A DNA stretch of 64,000 bases from Malaya genurostris (GCF_030247185.1 NC_080571.1:69850172-69914171); one strand, 5' to 3'; counted from the stretch's first letter, positions 10,661-22,884 are shown. The notes: generated by a model from the sequence alone, not told the origin. Made by a program: numbers and translations.

Positions 10661-11070
10661 CCGATTAATTACGCATAAACGTGACCAATCATTATCCCAG
10701 GGGTGAAAATATGCCAGGTTTTTCGATTCACAGTAAATAAAAATAGTCAGTATTATAATTTCATATCACATATTTATTGTATATTTTAAATTTTAAAACG
10801 AATGATTGTTGATAATATAAATTTTGGTTTTATTTAGAATTTAAAAATGTCTTCATCGTTGTTAGTATCACAACAACATTTCAACAAAATTAGAATCGTT
10901 TTAATGTTTCGGTGATATGAACGTCAAATCTGATTACCGCTCAATTTTCTCGGATATGGATTATTCGATATCAATAATTTTATGCTCGTTAGGTAAGCTT
11001 ATTTCGTCGGTCGCATCGAAATTCTATGCTTCGTGATGTATTTTAAATTTTTTCGGTAATAGCGTCTTGG

Positions 11071-11975
11071 CAGATCGGCTGAAAAGTTCGTATCGTTTCT
11101 ATGAGAGGGCGCCACTAGAATTAAATCCATACCATTTTCAGTTAGTACCAACCTTCAAAAGATACGTGAATAAATTTGACAGCTGTCTGATTATTAGTTT
11201 GTGAGATATTGCATTTTGAGTGAAGCTACTTTTGTTATTGTGAAAAAATTGAGAAAAAGGAATTTCGTGTGTTGATGAAACACTACTTTTTGATGAAAAA
11301 AAGTGCCGCCGATACCAAAAAATGGCTTGATGAGTGTTATCCAGACTCTGCACCGGGCGAAGCAACAATTCGTAAGTGGTTTGCAAAATTTCGTACTGGT
11401 TATATGAGCACCGAAGACGATGAACGTAGTGGACGTCCAAAAGAGGCTGCTACCGATGAAAACGTGAAAAAATCCACAACATGATTTTCAATGACCGTAA
11501 AGTGAAGTTGATCGAGATAGCTGCCACCCTAAAGATATCAAAGGAACGTGTTGGACATATTATTCAGGAATATTTGGATATGAGAAAGCTTTGTGCAAAA
11601 TGGGTGCCGCGTGAGCTCACAATCGATCAAAAACAACAACGAAAAACCATACTGAAATTGAACGAATTGGGCTTCGAATTGCTCCCTCATCCACCGTATT
11701 CTCCAGATTTGGCCCCCAGTGACTTTTTCCTGTTCTCAGACCTCAAGAGAATGCTCGCTGGTAAAAAATTTAGAAGCAATGAAGAGGTAATCGCTGAAAC
11801 TGAGGCCTATTTTGAGGCAAAGGACAAATCGTACTACAAAAATGGTATCGAAAAGTTGGAAGATCGCTATAATCGCTGTATCGCCTCTGATGGCAATTAT
11901 GTTGAATAATAAAAACGAATTTTGGCAAAAAAATGTGTGTTTCTATTGAACGATACGAACTTTTCAGCCGAACTG
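11071..11975 (+). mobile_element. Internally deleted mariner element, copy 1
   Basis: The left end CAGATCGGCTGAAAAGTTCG and the right end (complement CAGTTCGGCTGAAAAGTTCG) form inverted repeats of about 27 bases. At 905 bases it is shorter than a usual 1.3-kb mariner because the middle of the transposase is missing. The expected TA target duplication is not evident on either side, so the outermost bases may be eroded. A close relative with the same downstream deletion breakpoint is at 13553-14475. Confidence 0.85.
11227..11909 (+). pseudogene. Mariner transposase lacking its catalytic core
   Basis: The N-terminal DNA-binding part is present, with AADTKKWLDECYPDSAP, IRKWFAKFRTG and DDERSGRPKEA. 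A one-base loss near 11470 shifts the frame into KVKLIEIAATLKISKERVG, the second helix-turn-helix. After WVPRELTIDQKQQR the protein jumps to ELGFELLPHPPYSPDLAPSD, the block with the last catalytic Asp, and ends with the usual CIASDGNYVE. The segment with the first two catalytic Asp residues (the DETWI and QDNAP blocks) is deleted, so no active enzyme is possible. The original initiator appears mutated; the first in-frame ATG is 11269. Confidence 0.85.
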
Positions 11976-13552
11976 TTATCATAGAAAACAGCTAATAATA
12001 TTAACATACATGCTGCAATGAATAATAATCATAATGATAAGAAAAATCCAATCACAAATCGTGCTATGCAACTGATTAATATTACCTTATTAAGCTTGAA
12101 TATCCTACACATAAGTAACAGGAGTGCAGAATTTTGCTACGCCAATTCAAACGCCTGCCCCAAATGCTGCGCTCATGTTACTTTTATAAATCAAATTCAT
12201 GTCAAACTTTCATCGTCATTCAAAAACTACTGCACCATTTTTTTTTTTCAAATTTTGAACACTTTCTACATATAAAAAACCAGACCCCAACGTTTTCTCT
12301 CTCGTTGTTTGTTGCTTTGGGGAGGTTTTACAGCTACAAAATGGCGGATTTTTTCGTGAAAAATCGTAGTTTTGATTTTATACAACTACCAAAAATTCAA
12401 AAAACAATAATTGAAAAATCAAACAGAAACGTTGGGCTCTAGAAAAACATCTCTAGCGCTGAGATGCAAAAACTGCAAATCATGATTTTTAAGAAGCGTC
12501 CTCAAAAATACCTCTTCACCGAATGATGCTTTTTAGCATGCAAACAATTGAATTTATTTGGATGAACGATAATCCTGAAAAACTTTTGCAAAAATGATGA
12601 TTTTTTTTATCGTTCAGCCCCATCACTAAACTTCTCAAAGATACAAAATTACATTTTTCCACGATTTTAAAATTCTCATTGACACGCGTTATCCTTGGTT
12701 AAAAGTTCCTGTAGGATTACTGTTGTCACTTATTTTCCCGCCCCTCATTGGGATCAACTGATTTTCCCGCCTCTCATGAGAAATATCGGCACTCATGTCT
12801 GATCTTTCTCATGCGTGATTTTCTTCCACAATGCTCAAAGCTGATCGAATCGTCTAGTGATTTGAACTTACAGGAATCAGTGTCAATAGTAGCTCAAAAT
12901 CACTACCGATTATGTGTGACGGAAGATCAGTATTGATTTTGATCGATGTGATTCTGATCAACTGATCTTAACAAGATCAGATCATTAGTGATCTTTATTA
13001 GAAAAGATCACAAGCTAGTGATTACGATTTGATGATATTTTGATCTAGATTTTCCAGCCCTGATTCAAGAGTGTCTTCGAAGTTAACAGTTTCACTGCCT
13101 GTAAAATTCAAGAATACAACTGCAGGATCTTCTACATATGGGTGCCGCTATCTAATTAAATGCAAAAATTTGACAAAATGATGCTATTTGTAAATTCTCA
13201 GCTAAACATTCTATCAAATGAGCATCAAAAATCAATCTCGCCATATTTTTTTTAATGTATTCCTGATTCTGTTTATGTATTCGGCCTAGTAGGTAATTTA
13301 AAATGTATGTATGAGAGCAGTTTTGAAGATTTATGACCTTTTTGTGTTGATTTATATGCCAGTTTTTATTTTTTTGGTGGAGTTTTTCTGATCCGGAGAG
13401 GTTAATAACCATAAGGTTAAAAGCGTCATATTTCTGGAATTGCAGAATCGGAAGTTGGATCTTAATGAAATTTGAAATTCTATTTATAATAACTTTCTTT
13501 TGAATCCCAATTCGTGAAAATCGCGCGAACGAGTTTTTGTTAGAGCAGCCAA
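11976..13552. other. Unassigned spacer between the two mariner copies
   Basis: I see no gene. Short duplicated phrases (TTTTCCCGCC followed by CTCAT, near 12732 and 12761) and a GATC-rich stretch at about 12935-13045 are the only structure. The open frames in this interval lack domains. Confidence 0.4.
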
Positions 13553-14475
13553 CAGATCGGCTGAAAAGTTCGTATCGTTTCTATGAGTGGGCGCCACTAG
13601 AATTAAATCCATACCAGTTTCAGTTAGTACCAACCTTCAAAAGATACGTGTAGAAATTTAACAGCTGTCTGATTATTAGTTTGTGAGATATTGCATTTTG
13701 AGTGAAGCTACTTTTGTTATTGTGAAAAAAATAGAAAAAAAGGAATTTCGTGCGTTGATGAAACACTACTTTTAGATGAAAAAAAGTGCCGCCGATACCA
13801 AAAAATGGCTTGATGAGTGTCTGACTGTCCAGACTCTGCACCGGGCGAAGCAACAATTCGTAAGTGGTTTGCAAAATTTCGTACTGGTCATATGAGCACC
13901 GAAGACGATGAACGCAGTGGACGTCCAAAAGAGGCTGTTACCGATGGAAACGTGAAAAAAATCCACAAAATGATTTTCAATGACCGTAAAGTGAAGTTGA
14001 TCGAGATAGCTGACACCCTAAAGATATCAAAGGAACGTGTTGGACATATTATTCAGGAATATTTGGATATAAGAAAGCTTTGTGCAAAATGGGTGCCGCG
14101 TGAGCTCACAATCGATCAAAAACAAAAACGAATTGATGATTGAAAACCATGCTGAAATAGAACGAATTGGGCTTCGAATTGCTCCCTCATCCACCGTATT
14201 CTCCAGATTTGGCCCCCAGTGACTTTTTCCTGTTCTCAGATCTCAAGAGAATGCTCGCTGGTAAAAAATTTAGAAGCAATGAAGAGATAATCGCTGAAAC
14301 TGAGGCCTATTTTGAGGCAAAGGACAAATCGTGCTACAAAAATTGTATCGAAAAGTTGGAAGATCGCTATAATCGCTGTATCGCCTCTGATGGCAATTAT
14401 GTTGAATGATAAAAACGAATTTTGGCAAAAAAATGTGTGTTTCTATTAAACAATACGAACTTTTCAGCCAAACTG
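13553..14475 (+). mobile_element. Internally deleted mariner element, copy 2
   Basis: It has the same inverted ends as the 11071-11975 copy (left CAGATCGGCTGAAAAGTTCG; right with one change, CAGCCAAACTG). The copy is 923 bases long and keeps about 12 more bases left of the internal deletion, while the right breakpoint is the same. No clear TA duplication flanks it. Because two separate insertions carry nearly the same deletion, a deletion derivative was probably mobilised in trans by a full-length mariner. Confidence 0.85.
13742..14409 (+). pseudogene. Mariner transposase relic lacking its catalytic core
   Basis: This is the sister of the 11227-11909 pseudogene with the same domain layout: N-terminal helix-turn-helix region, then a direct jump to the YSPDLAPSDFFLF block and CIASDGNYVE. 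Here the frame is broken by a TAG near 13771, an insertion in the DECYPDSAP stretch near 13820, and a TGA directly after the deletion junction near 14141. The DETWI and QDNAP catalytic blocks are missing. Confidence 0.85.
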
Positions 14476-14676
14476 TTAAAGCTCTTCGCCTGAGCATGAT
14501 TGTCTTCTGAGAATGAGAACAAATTTGTCTCAGCGCAATAAAAAGAGTTATTTTAGTCCAACTCCAACCAGTAATTTTGATTCCTAATTCATACTGGAGT
14601 TATACTTTTACAGAACCTTCTTATAACAAATCATGAGTGATAAAGTTTGATCATCGCTATCTAGATTGTATATTAA

Positions 14677-14928
14677 TGTCGTTTTCGCTTGATGCCAAAC
14701 CTAACCCAGTTTCCACCCTAACTACTGTCAAACCGTTTGTTTGAAACTAGTGTTGAACCTAGTTTCAACGTTGTTGAACTGAAAATCGAGTCAGTTTCGA
14801 GCCTGGTTTTTATATCAGGTTTGCTCAAATCCCCTTAGCTAAGTGCGAAACCAACACAGTTTCGTTAAAAGTGTTTGTTTGAAAAAGCTACCCTGGGTGA
14901 GTTCCAGTTTTCTCAAGCGAAAACGACA
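14677..14928. mobile_element. MITE, family TGTCGTTTTCGCTTGA, copy A
   Basis: Perfect 16-bp inverted ends TGTCGTTTTCGCTTGA enclose a 252-base element flanked by TAA on both sides (14674-14676, 14929-14931). The interior has no coding capacity but is dense in GTTTGAAAC/GTTTCAAC words that could fold. A 3-bp TAA/TTA duplication is typical of PIF/Harbinger-type MITEs, which is my tentative class. Copy B (34698-34921) is in the opposite orientation, and a truncated copy C starts at 17781. Confidence 0.85.
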
Positions 14929-14931
14929 TAA

Positions 14932-17780
14932 GTGAAACGGTCATGAACTTATTTTAATAATATTTATCACTCGAGTGCTATTGTGTTTCGATAGTGTAAA
15001 TACCAAAGTCCTCATCGTTGTTAAACAAATACAGACAAGTGTCAAATATACGTGTATATTATTATCCAAAAAAATATCTTTGAATTTTCAACTTAAACAT
15101 ATAAACATATAGTATGAGTTTGCTCCTGAGCACAGGAACACATCTGAAGCCCGTTTTCGGAAAAATTGACTGGTCTGCATATGAATGATAAGCATTGTAG
15201 GTAATGTCGCCATCCATAACATCCTTCTTCGGTCGCTACAGCGAATGCAACCGATAAAGTCGGAAATGACTTACCCGAAGGCTCGAGCATCTAAGCTATC
15301 AGTATTGAGGTTCACATTCTTGTTCATATGCCACTTCCTGGTGTGTTGACTACTTTCCGAGATATAGACAATCAGTGTGATTATATATATATATAGATAA
15401 ATAAGCTATTTTATCTCCTCGGTTTTCACCTTAACAAACAGATAAAGATTGTGTCGGCCACGATTTAGTTACTGTAAATAACATTATCAAACTTATTATC
15501 TTATAATATTATCGTAGATATTCATTACAATATTTTCAGTCCCGCTTTTTGCTCGCAAAGAAATTCAGTTTCAATTTCAGTAGATATGGCCAGTCGTAGC
15601 AGGGAACAGCGAGCGATTAGAAGCTGCTCAACGCGGAACTTTCGGAAGTACGAGCCGGCCAAACATTGGATCCTTCCCGTATCGAAAGTGTGATCGATTT
15701 CGATTTTCGAAGTGACGTACGATGCGCGCGTGGAAAAATTACGAACAATTTGAATACTTACCGTGTTTCCAAAGAGTGAATCAGCATGAAAGTACACAGT
15801 ACACAGGTATTCAATAGAATTTTAATAAACACAAGAAGCCACAACTGTGATACGCTCCGGATTATGTGACAAAATTAATATCTGACAACAAACAAAAGTG
15901 ACCAAAACTTTCATTACAACCATCAATTAGAGCGAGGATTAAAAGTTTACGGCTAAGCTAGGATTAGGTGTGAAAAATATTGTTTAGAGATACGAATGAT
16001 AAATTTCCTAGAAAAACTACTGTTCGAGGTGATACCAGGGATCACAGAAAAAAGTTCAAATCAAGTACGTGTGTTATCTATATCACGCCCAATCTTCAAC
16101 TGTTGAGATAGTGTTACGTGTTAGAGTGCTGATAAAAAGAGTTTACCTTGATTCACAAACACATTCCACACACACATACAGACGCAGCAAGGCTTCCGTG
16201 ATGCTCTCAACGAACACCGCAATCCGCGTGTACCGGTGGGTGATCGTTTGCTTTTTCCCTCGGAGCTTACGATTAGGAGAGACAATTTGGGGCGTTTTTA
16301 ACATTCTTGTGAACACAGGCTGTATAAAAAAAATTGCATGGTATAAAACACTTACAGCACTTCTCCACAACTGCAATAATAATCATTTTAATATTTTGAT
16401 ATGGAAACTCTTGTGTGCCTGTTTATTTGCTTCCGCAAATCTGTTCTGTCGGCAATATTGTAAAACTGCTTGTCATGTGGTCTAAAGAAGGGAACTTGCT
16501 TACTGATTATATAAACGAAGAAAGATTTAATTGAAGCTGGATCGATTTTCATAGGATTTTACTTATAATACTAGGGTAACGGTACCCCCATTCATCTCAG
16601 TTCCAGTAGTTATCTTCTATACCAACCATTAGTTAGAGTGAGATAAATTGATTTTAAGAGTAAGATGCAATTAGATGCATTCGCTTCGAGTTTTCGCATC
16701 GCTATAGCAGCAGTATCGCACAAGCTTCGAACTATTTTTTGTGCGGTATTGCTTCTTAGTGCCGAAGCAAAGATACTGTATCCGATTTTATCACAATTTG
16801 TTGATTGAAAGTCGAATAATCAGTAAAATAACATAGTGACTCTACTAATGAGATTATTATTAGTATAATAACCCATCTAATGGTTTCTATATTATACAGA
16901 GGTCGTCGAGAGGTGAAATAACTAAGTGCTCACAAGTTCCTATCTCATGACTCTCCATGTGTCTATGATGACATTTGGTCAATAGAACGGTGTCGGCTGG
17001 GTTTTATTGCCTTCTGCGTTAGTAGCAGAATGAGAGGGTACGAATTGGTTTGTAGGTAATAATTTATTAGAAACGCGAAAATTACTGAAAATTTTTCAAA
17101 TAGGTCAATTATTTCGCCTTGATGTCCTATTGCTGAAGTGTATTTAAACCCTTAATGCGACTTTATATTGTCAACTTGTTTTCATGAAAACTATATGCAG
17201 CATACCTTGCAAAGTATGAGCATTTCAAACGGAAACCATCCCAAAGCTCTCCTATTTTCATAAGGCGAAATATTTCTCACACAATATATGCGTATAAACA
17301 TCAACTATTAACTTTTGAATTAACTAATTAAACTTATCGTTTCGATCTGGGCTCCTTTAACACCATTTATTTTTCAATGAATACAATTTTCTATTAACAA
17401 ATATTCTTTTCCCATGACACTTGTGGAGTGCACAGTAGCATATACGGCCTCTAGTAACAACAAGTATTGGACTAACATACCTTCCTATCTCTAAGCAGAC
17501 CTAAAACCGGACCTGGCTTTCACCGGTACTGATCAATAAACTCTGGGGTTATCGGAAGTTGCACATTGAAGGTTGATTTGATATCAGCTGAACCCGATCA
17601 GTAACAGAGTAGCAACCAGGGTAACCACTCAAGCTCAAGCTCCTCTTTGCCATTCTTATATAGATCTTAGTAATCACTGTGAAAACCGAGGCCCGAAAAT
17701 GTCTGTGTGTGTATGTAACAAACAATACCACACAATTTATTCGGAGATGGATGTACAAAAATATGCAGTCGATTCTCTCA
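14932..17780. other. Unassigned sequence, no gene recognised
   Basis: This holds a short TA microsatellite near 15384-15395, and about 15580-15780 and 16130-16290 are moderately GC-rich. About 17640-17757 resembles the dispersed 'GAAAACCGAGG...ATGTCTGTGTGTGTATG' repeat seen again near 20060-20200. The longest open frame (16069-16485) has no domain and overlaps others, so I leave it out. Regulatory content cannot be excluded. Confidence 0.4.
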
Positions 17781-17857
17781 TGTCGTTTTCGCTTGATGCC
17801 AAACCTTACCTAGTTTTCACCCTAACTGCTGTCAAACCTTTTATTTGAAGCTGGCTG
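17781..17857. mobile_element. Truncated MITE, family TGTCGTTTTCGCTTGA, copy C
   Basis: The first 77 or so bases match copy A (TGTCGTTTTCGCTTGATGCC, then the Thr/Val-like TAACTGCTGTCAAACC phrase). The match stops abruptly where the antisense retrotransposon relic begins. The right end is missing, and so is the 3' end of that retrotransposon, so one deletion probably removed both. Confidence 0.8.
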
Positions 17858-19380
17858 TTTATAAATTAACAGTGTGTTTTTCAGACAGAGCTTAGAATTT
17901 CTGTTTATACGAGAATGTAAACATTTAATATATTTATTACACTTTGCCTGGATTCCTTCAATGTGATCATTGAAAGTGAATTTTTTTGTCATACGTTAAA
18001 TCTAAGTATTTAGTTTGATCAGGCCATGTCAATTAAAAGCCATTCAATTTGAGAATGTGATTATTGTTTGGTTTAAGAAAAGAAGCTCTTGGTTTATGAG
18101 GAGATGATAGATTTTGAAGATCAGAAGTGAAAATATTATACAAGATTGGAGCTACGCTCGAACCCTGCGGAACACCGGCTCGTACGGGTAGCAATTCAGA
18201 TTTACAATTCTGATAGCTAACCTGAAGAGTTAAATTAAAGTTAAATAATTTTGAATCATTTTGATCAAATAAATGGGAAACTGGAAATCAGACATTTTTG
18301 CTATTAAACCTTTGTGCCAAACACTGTCAAATGTTTTTTTCTATGTTTAGAAGAGCAACTCCAGTGGATAACACATAAGATTTATTTGCTTTTATCATGT
18401 TCGTTACTCTTACAAGTTGATGAGTAGTTGAATGTTCATGACGAAATCCAAACTGCTCTGGTAAAAAAATTGAATTCTCGTAAGCTCGTCGATAACTTGA
18501 TGTTTCTGCTGGGTTTTTCTCAGGTTTGAGGATAGGAATTACTTTAGCGTTTTTTCATCTTTTTGGGAAGTAAGCTAATGAAAAGTACTTGTTGAAAATT
18601 TTAACCAAGAGTCTCAAGGCAACATCGGGAAGATTTTTAATAAGAATATTAAAAATTCCATCATTACCAGGAGCCTTCATGTTTTTAAGTTTCCTAATGA
18701 TTGCCATAATTTCATCAAGATTCGTCTTAATAATGTCATTTGGTAATAACACTTGAGTTGAAATATGATCATATTTCAGTGAGACTTCATTTTCAATAGA
18801 ACTCACAACGTTCAAATTAAAATTATGGACACTCTCGAACCACTGAGCAAGTTTTTGAGCTTTTTCGCCATTTGTAAGAAGTATTTGATTTCCTTCCTTG
18901 AGAGCAGGAATTGGTTTCTGAGGTTTCTGGAAACTTTCCAAGGTTCTTAACCTAAAATTTTCAAAAATAGTTTCATGATCCACATGATTTTCAATGTGAG
19001 ATCTGTAATCTAAAGAATTAGCTCTATGATAGTTGAATATAGAACTAATTGGAGTAATTAAAGCTTCATTGAAAAGTCTGAATGTTACAGGAAGATGATC
19101 TGAGTCAAAGTCAGCAATCGGTTCACTACAAATGTGACTTTGATCTGTTAGAACCAGATCAATTGTAGAGGGGGTTTTCACAGAAGAGAAACAAGTCGGA
19201 TTACTGGGATGAAGAACTGTGAAGTAACCAGCTGAGAGTTGATTATGAAGTATTGTACCATTACTGTGATACATTGAGAGATTTATAAAATTCTTCTTCA
19301 CTCGATTTTAAAGATCGAGCATTCCAATTTAAAATATTCAAATAATTATTTAACATCACTGTTAAATTTTAAATTCATTA
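17858..19380 (-). pseudogene. ORF2 relic (endonuclease and reverse transcriptase fragments)
   Basis: An open stretch at 18555-19301 encodes NGTILHNQLSAGYF, STIDLVLTDQS and DSDHLPVTF from the endonuclease. After a deletion it continues through the start of the reverse transcriptase to LAYFPKR. Further down (minus strand), the reverse transcriptase continues in other frames with YRRAYEN-like, FGFRHEHSTT and AGVPQGSSVA phrases and several deletions, including the active-site box. No functional protein is possible. Confidence 0.85.
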
Positions 19381-19815
19381 TAATATTATTTGCAAATTGC
19401 CATCCGATTTGAAATGTTTCAAAAAGTGATTAAGTCGAATTCATTCGGATGATTACTTAAAAAAGTTGATCTTGTAGGTAGATCATTTTATTCTCCGTTA
19501 TAACGCCTAAATTGACTTCGTTTAAAGAAGCGAATGGCATTGAAGGAATATTGGTAGGTAGATGTCTAAAAGTTACATTAGTGTAACTGTCATTAGAAGA
19601 AGATGATTTGGCCGATCTACCTATTAATAAATTGTTTCGTTAGAAGATGAACTGGAAGGCGTTCCTATGTTTTGATTGTTTACATTAGAAGAATTAAGTG
19701 GTAGTTGTCTACCTGTTACCAAAGCGTAACTGTCATTAGAAGAAGGCGATGACGAGGTCGATCTAACTGTCAATAAATTGTTTTCGTTAGAAGACGAATT
19801 GGAAGGCGTGATAGT
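19381..19815 (-). pseudogene. ORF1 C-terminal relic
   Basis: On the minus strand this aligns by eye with the Ser/Asn-rich C-terminal third of ORF1 (544-2034), including the repeated SSNENNLL and GRS/GRP phrases and the end IGWKFANN. Frameshifts interrupt it, and the zinc knuckles are absent. It sits just upstream of the ORF2 relic in the normal element order. Confidence 0.75.
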
Positions 19816-21977
19816 TTTGTGTCAATTGTTTTGATCGTGTGTTGTAAGGGACATAAAGAAATTGTGGTGGAAGAGTTATTAAGGAAATTCATACGAAAAA
19901 CGACATGTTTTGCGAGTTTTTTTGTGACGGCACAGTCGAAATCCTTTTATTTACATCAATAGCATTCGAAGAATACTTTGTCAAATTTTATCGAAGAAAT
20001 ATTGTAAATACGGTAACGGCAGCAATTATTTTAATTTTTTAAGGTTGTTACTTCATATAGAGCTGTGAAAACCGACTTTTGAACCGAGGTCCGTAGGGCC
20101 GAGTATCATATACCATTCGACTCAGTTCGTCGAGTACGCAAAATGTCTGTATGTGTATGTGCATGTGTGTGTATGTATGCATGTAACATTAATTTGCACT
20201 CACTTTTCTCGGAGATGACTGACCCGATTTTCACAAACTTAGATTTAAATTTCGGCTTTCCTGGATCCCGCATTTCGATTTACAGCTGGAGATTGTGACC
20301 ATAGACTCAAAAATGGGTCCCATTAACTTTTCTCGAACCGACTTCGATTATACGTGTTGCGTGTGTGTCAAATTTTGTGTTGTCAACGAAGAGGTCGAGA
20401 TCTCAGAAATTGTCTCTCCGTCATCTTGACCGCTATTGAATAGTTTTGGGAACGCATGAGTGTATGAAGTTTCATGTCAAAATTTTCTGTTTTTTGACAA
20501 TATCTGCCACAATTGACCTTGAAAACAGAATATGTTTTTAGACTTAGATTCCGCACAGCAATAGCTGTTCAACAGGCCATAGATTGTTAAAATCCGTACA
20601 TTTTTAACAAAGATATCGTTATTTTTGTCTAAACGACTTTTCGCCTTATTCCAGTATTAGTAGTTTCATGCGCTTGATGATGGTGTTTCGGAGCAAAGTG
20701 AAACACGATTTTCAATACTATTTTATGCAATTGTTTCCTGGCGACTAAAAAATGACATCCTTTTAATGACGCTTCGATTCGTCCATCTATCATTCAAATT
20801 AAAGTTCCTTTAGAAACTGCTTGTTTTTTCATAAGATCCGACTTCCGATTCAGGAAATACAGGATAATTAGTGTAATGTTTCACATAAATTTATCGGGTT
20901 TATCGGGCTCACAGATTTTCAGAGTCGACGACCAAAACAACTTATTTCAGTTTTACCGGTATTCGATTTTCCATCTCGAAAGGTACCAGAGCCGCTTTCA
21001 CATAGGGGCAGTGGAGACACGTGCCCCCGAGCCCACGGTCTTAAAGGGCCCTTCACGGGACCCACAGATAAAAAAAGGTCATTCACTTAGTCAGGGACAC
21101 ACAAATAAATCGTACCGCCGGGCCCATTAATCGTAAAAGCGATGCTGGAGAAAATGTATGTGGAACGCACTACTATTTCTCTAAGATGGCTACACTGATT
21201 TTCAAAAATTTCGAATCTAATGAAATGGTTAACAATTCATAAGGCGCATTCAACTGACTTCGGCTACACCGATTTCCGAAATCCTTTTCCGAAAGTATCG
21301 GGAATACAGTAAATGAAGGCCAAAACGAATTCAATAAACATAAAATCAAATGTAAATGAAGGCCAAAACGAATTCAATAAACAAAAAATCAAATTAAACT
21401 TACAAAACTGGTGAATTTAATCCGATTCCGACTTCCAACTTTGAAACTACAGTTTTTAAAATTCAAATCGTCATAGAAGATGACTATACCAAAAAATCTT
21501 CAAAATTGGGTTCAAAACTATTTCAATTTATTCGCCATACCAATTTATGGATATACGAACAATTTTTGGTTATGCTGGTCTCTGTATACCGTTTCTGGAA
21601 TAATCCATCTCATGGTTTGCTTAATCGATTGTCACACGTTTAGATTGAAAGGAATCATTTTAAGATTTCATACCATTTCTATATTCAATTTGTCTTGCAG
21701 TTCCAACATTTTAATTACAATTCATTTAAAACGACGGTCATTAAAATAATTACATGAAAACTAAACACAACGAAGTCTATTAACGCGAAAAACACATGCT
21801 GATTGATAAAAAAGGTATTATCTCACTGCTAGGTGGATTAAGCACGTTTTTAAGGAAAATTTTTTAACAATAAAAAGTAACTGCTACACTAAAGTTTATA
21901 TTATTTTACTATATATGATGGAAAAAAATAGTTTTGGTATAAGGAAATTTTTGCTTATGTTGAAACTTCTATAAATA
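19816..21977. other. Repeat-derived spacer with culicid-type dispersed repeats
   Basis: About 20060-20300 is a dispersed repeat unit (ACCGAGGTCCGTAGGGCCGA, CGACTCAGTTCGTCGAG, then a TATGTG microsatellite and TTTTCTCGGAGATGACTGAC). The same words recur near 17690, 21170 and 57600-58190. No gene is seen. A 43-bp tandem duplication lies at 21309-21394. Confidence 0.55.
21309..21394. repeat. 43-bp tandem duplication
   Basis: Two adjacent 43-base copies (21309-21351 and 21352-21394), beginning GTAAATGAAGGCCAAAACGA, differ at one base. It is probably a simple local duplication, and I see no function. Confidence 0.85.
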
Positions 21978-22884
21978 CACGGAAAGACCGAAATCAGCAT
22001 TTTGGCGAAAAAATTAGTTGATTTTCTGATTTTAGTTAGTTATTTTTTGAGACAACTAAAAAAATCTTACTTTTGCTAATTTAGATTTTTTAATTCTCAT
22101 TCCCTTAATAATAAGAAAAAAATTTGTTGAAATGGCAATTTTTTTTGGTTGAATTCACTAATTAAATGTGCTGTCATTTCTTAGCTATGGCACACTTCAT
22201 TTCCATTCAACTAATATTTTAGTTGAATTGTGAGAAATAAAACGTTGTTTTCAACCAACATAAATGGTTGAATTGGCTTCTGCAATTTGCAGCTATATGG
22301 CGCACTGTCACCGAAAAAACGTTAACACCGTAATGACTACTAGTCACTAGATGGCACACTACTACCGAAAAAAATTTCCGTCGCGGTTGTCTTTTCTATA
22401 TTGGCAGGTATAAATGCGATGTTAAAGAAACATAAACTTCTTTTTAAATATTTTTTTTTCCAAAACGCTGCAAACAGTTTCAACAAGACTGTCATTTGAA
22501 GATTTTTAATGAATTGTTTTGCTTTAACACTTCTCATGCGTTTTTGGCTAATAAACTTGTTAATAAAACCAATTTCATTTTTGTTTTCTTTGTGTTACTG
22601 AAGGACAAGTAATGATGGTGATAGATAAATAAAAACGAATTGTCTGATATTAATAACAAAATTAGTTGTCAATGAGAATTTCGTGTTGGATTGAAATATT
22701 GCTGGTTTGTGTCCAGGATATTCGCCAACTAAACTCATTCTCTATAAATAAAAGTTTTTTTCAGCAAAATAAATTCTCAGTTTTAACTAATTTTATAGTT
22801 ATTTTGGAAATTTTGTTGTTAAAATCAACTAATTCAAAAACAGTTATACGAATTAGTCGCAGAGCTAATTTCGGTCGTTCCGTG
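21978..22884. mobile_element. Non-autonomous TIR element, family CACGGAAAGACCGAAAT, copy 2
   Basis: It has the same ends as the 7095-8246 copy and TA on both flanks (21976-21977, 22885-22886). At 907 bases it lacks much of the interior of copy 1 and carries instead a short unrelated segment at about 22324-22430. The left 350 and right 280 bases align closely with copy 1 by eye. Neither copy has a transposase frame. Confidence 0.88.

Larger units (their letters stand above)
17858..19815 (-). mobile_element. Rearranged third copy of the Jockey-like retrotransposon
   Basis: On the minus strand this follows the 251-4922 element from late ORF1 (about its position 1600) to late ORF2 (about 4415). 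It carries internal deletions in the endonuclease, between endonuclease and reverse transcriptase, and around the FCDD box. The normal 3' UTR and A tail are missing, which is unusual for this class and points to deletion after insertion. It is the oldest-looking of the three copies. Confidence 0.88.

Noticed and set aside
11071..11975. TA target duplication for the mariner copy
   Set aside because: The flanks are CTTGG and TTATC, so no TA pair can be placed at the same offset on both sides.
16069..16485. 138-codon open frame
   Set aside because: It shows no domain and overlaps an antisense frame. It could be chance in a moderately GC-rich stretch.
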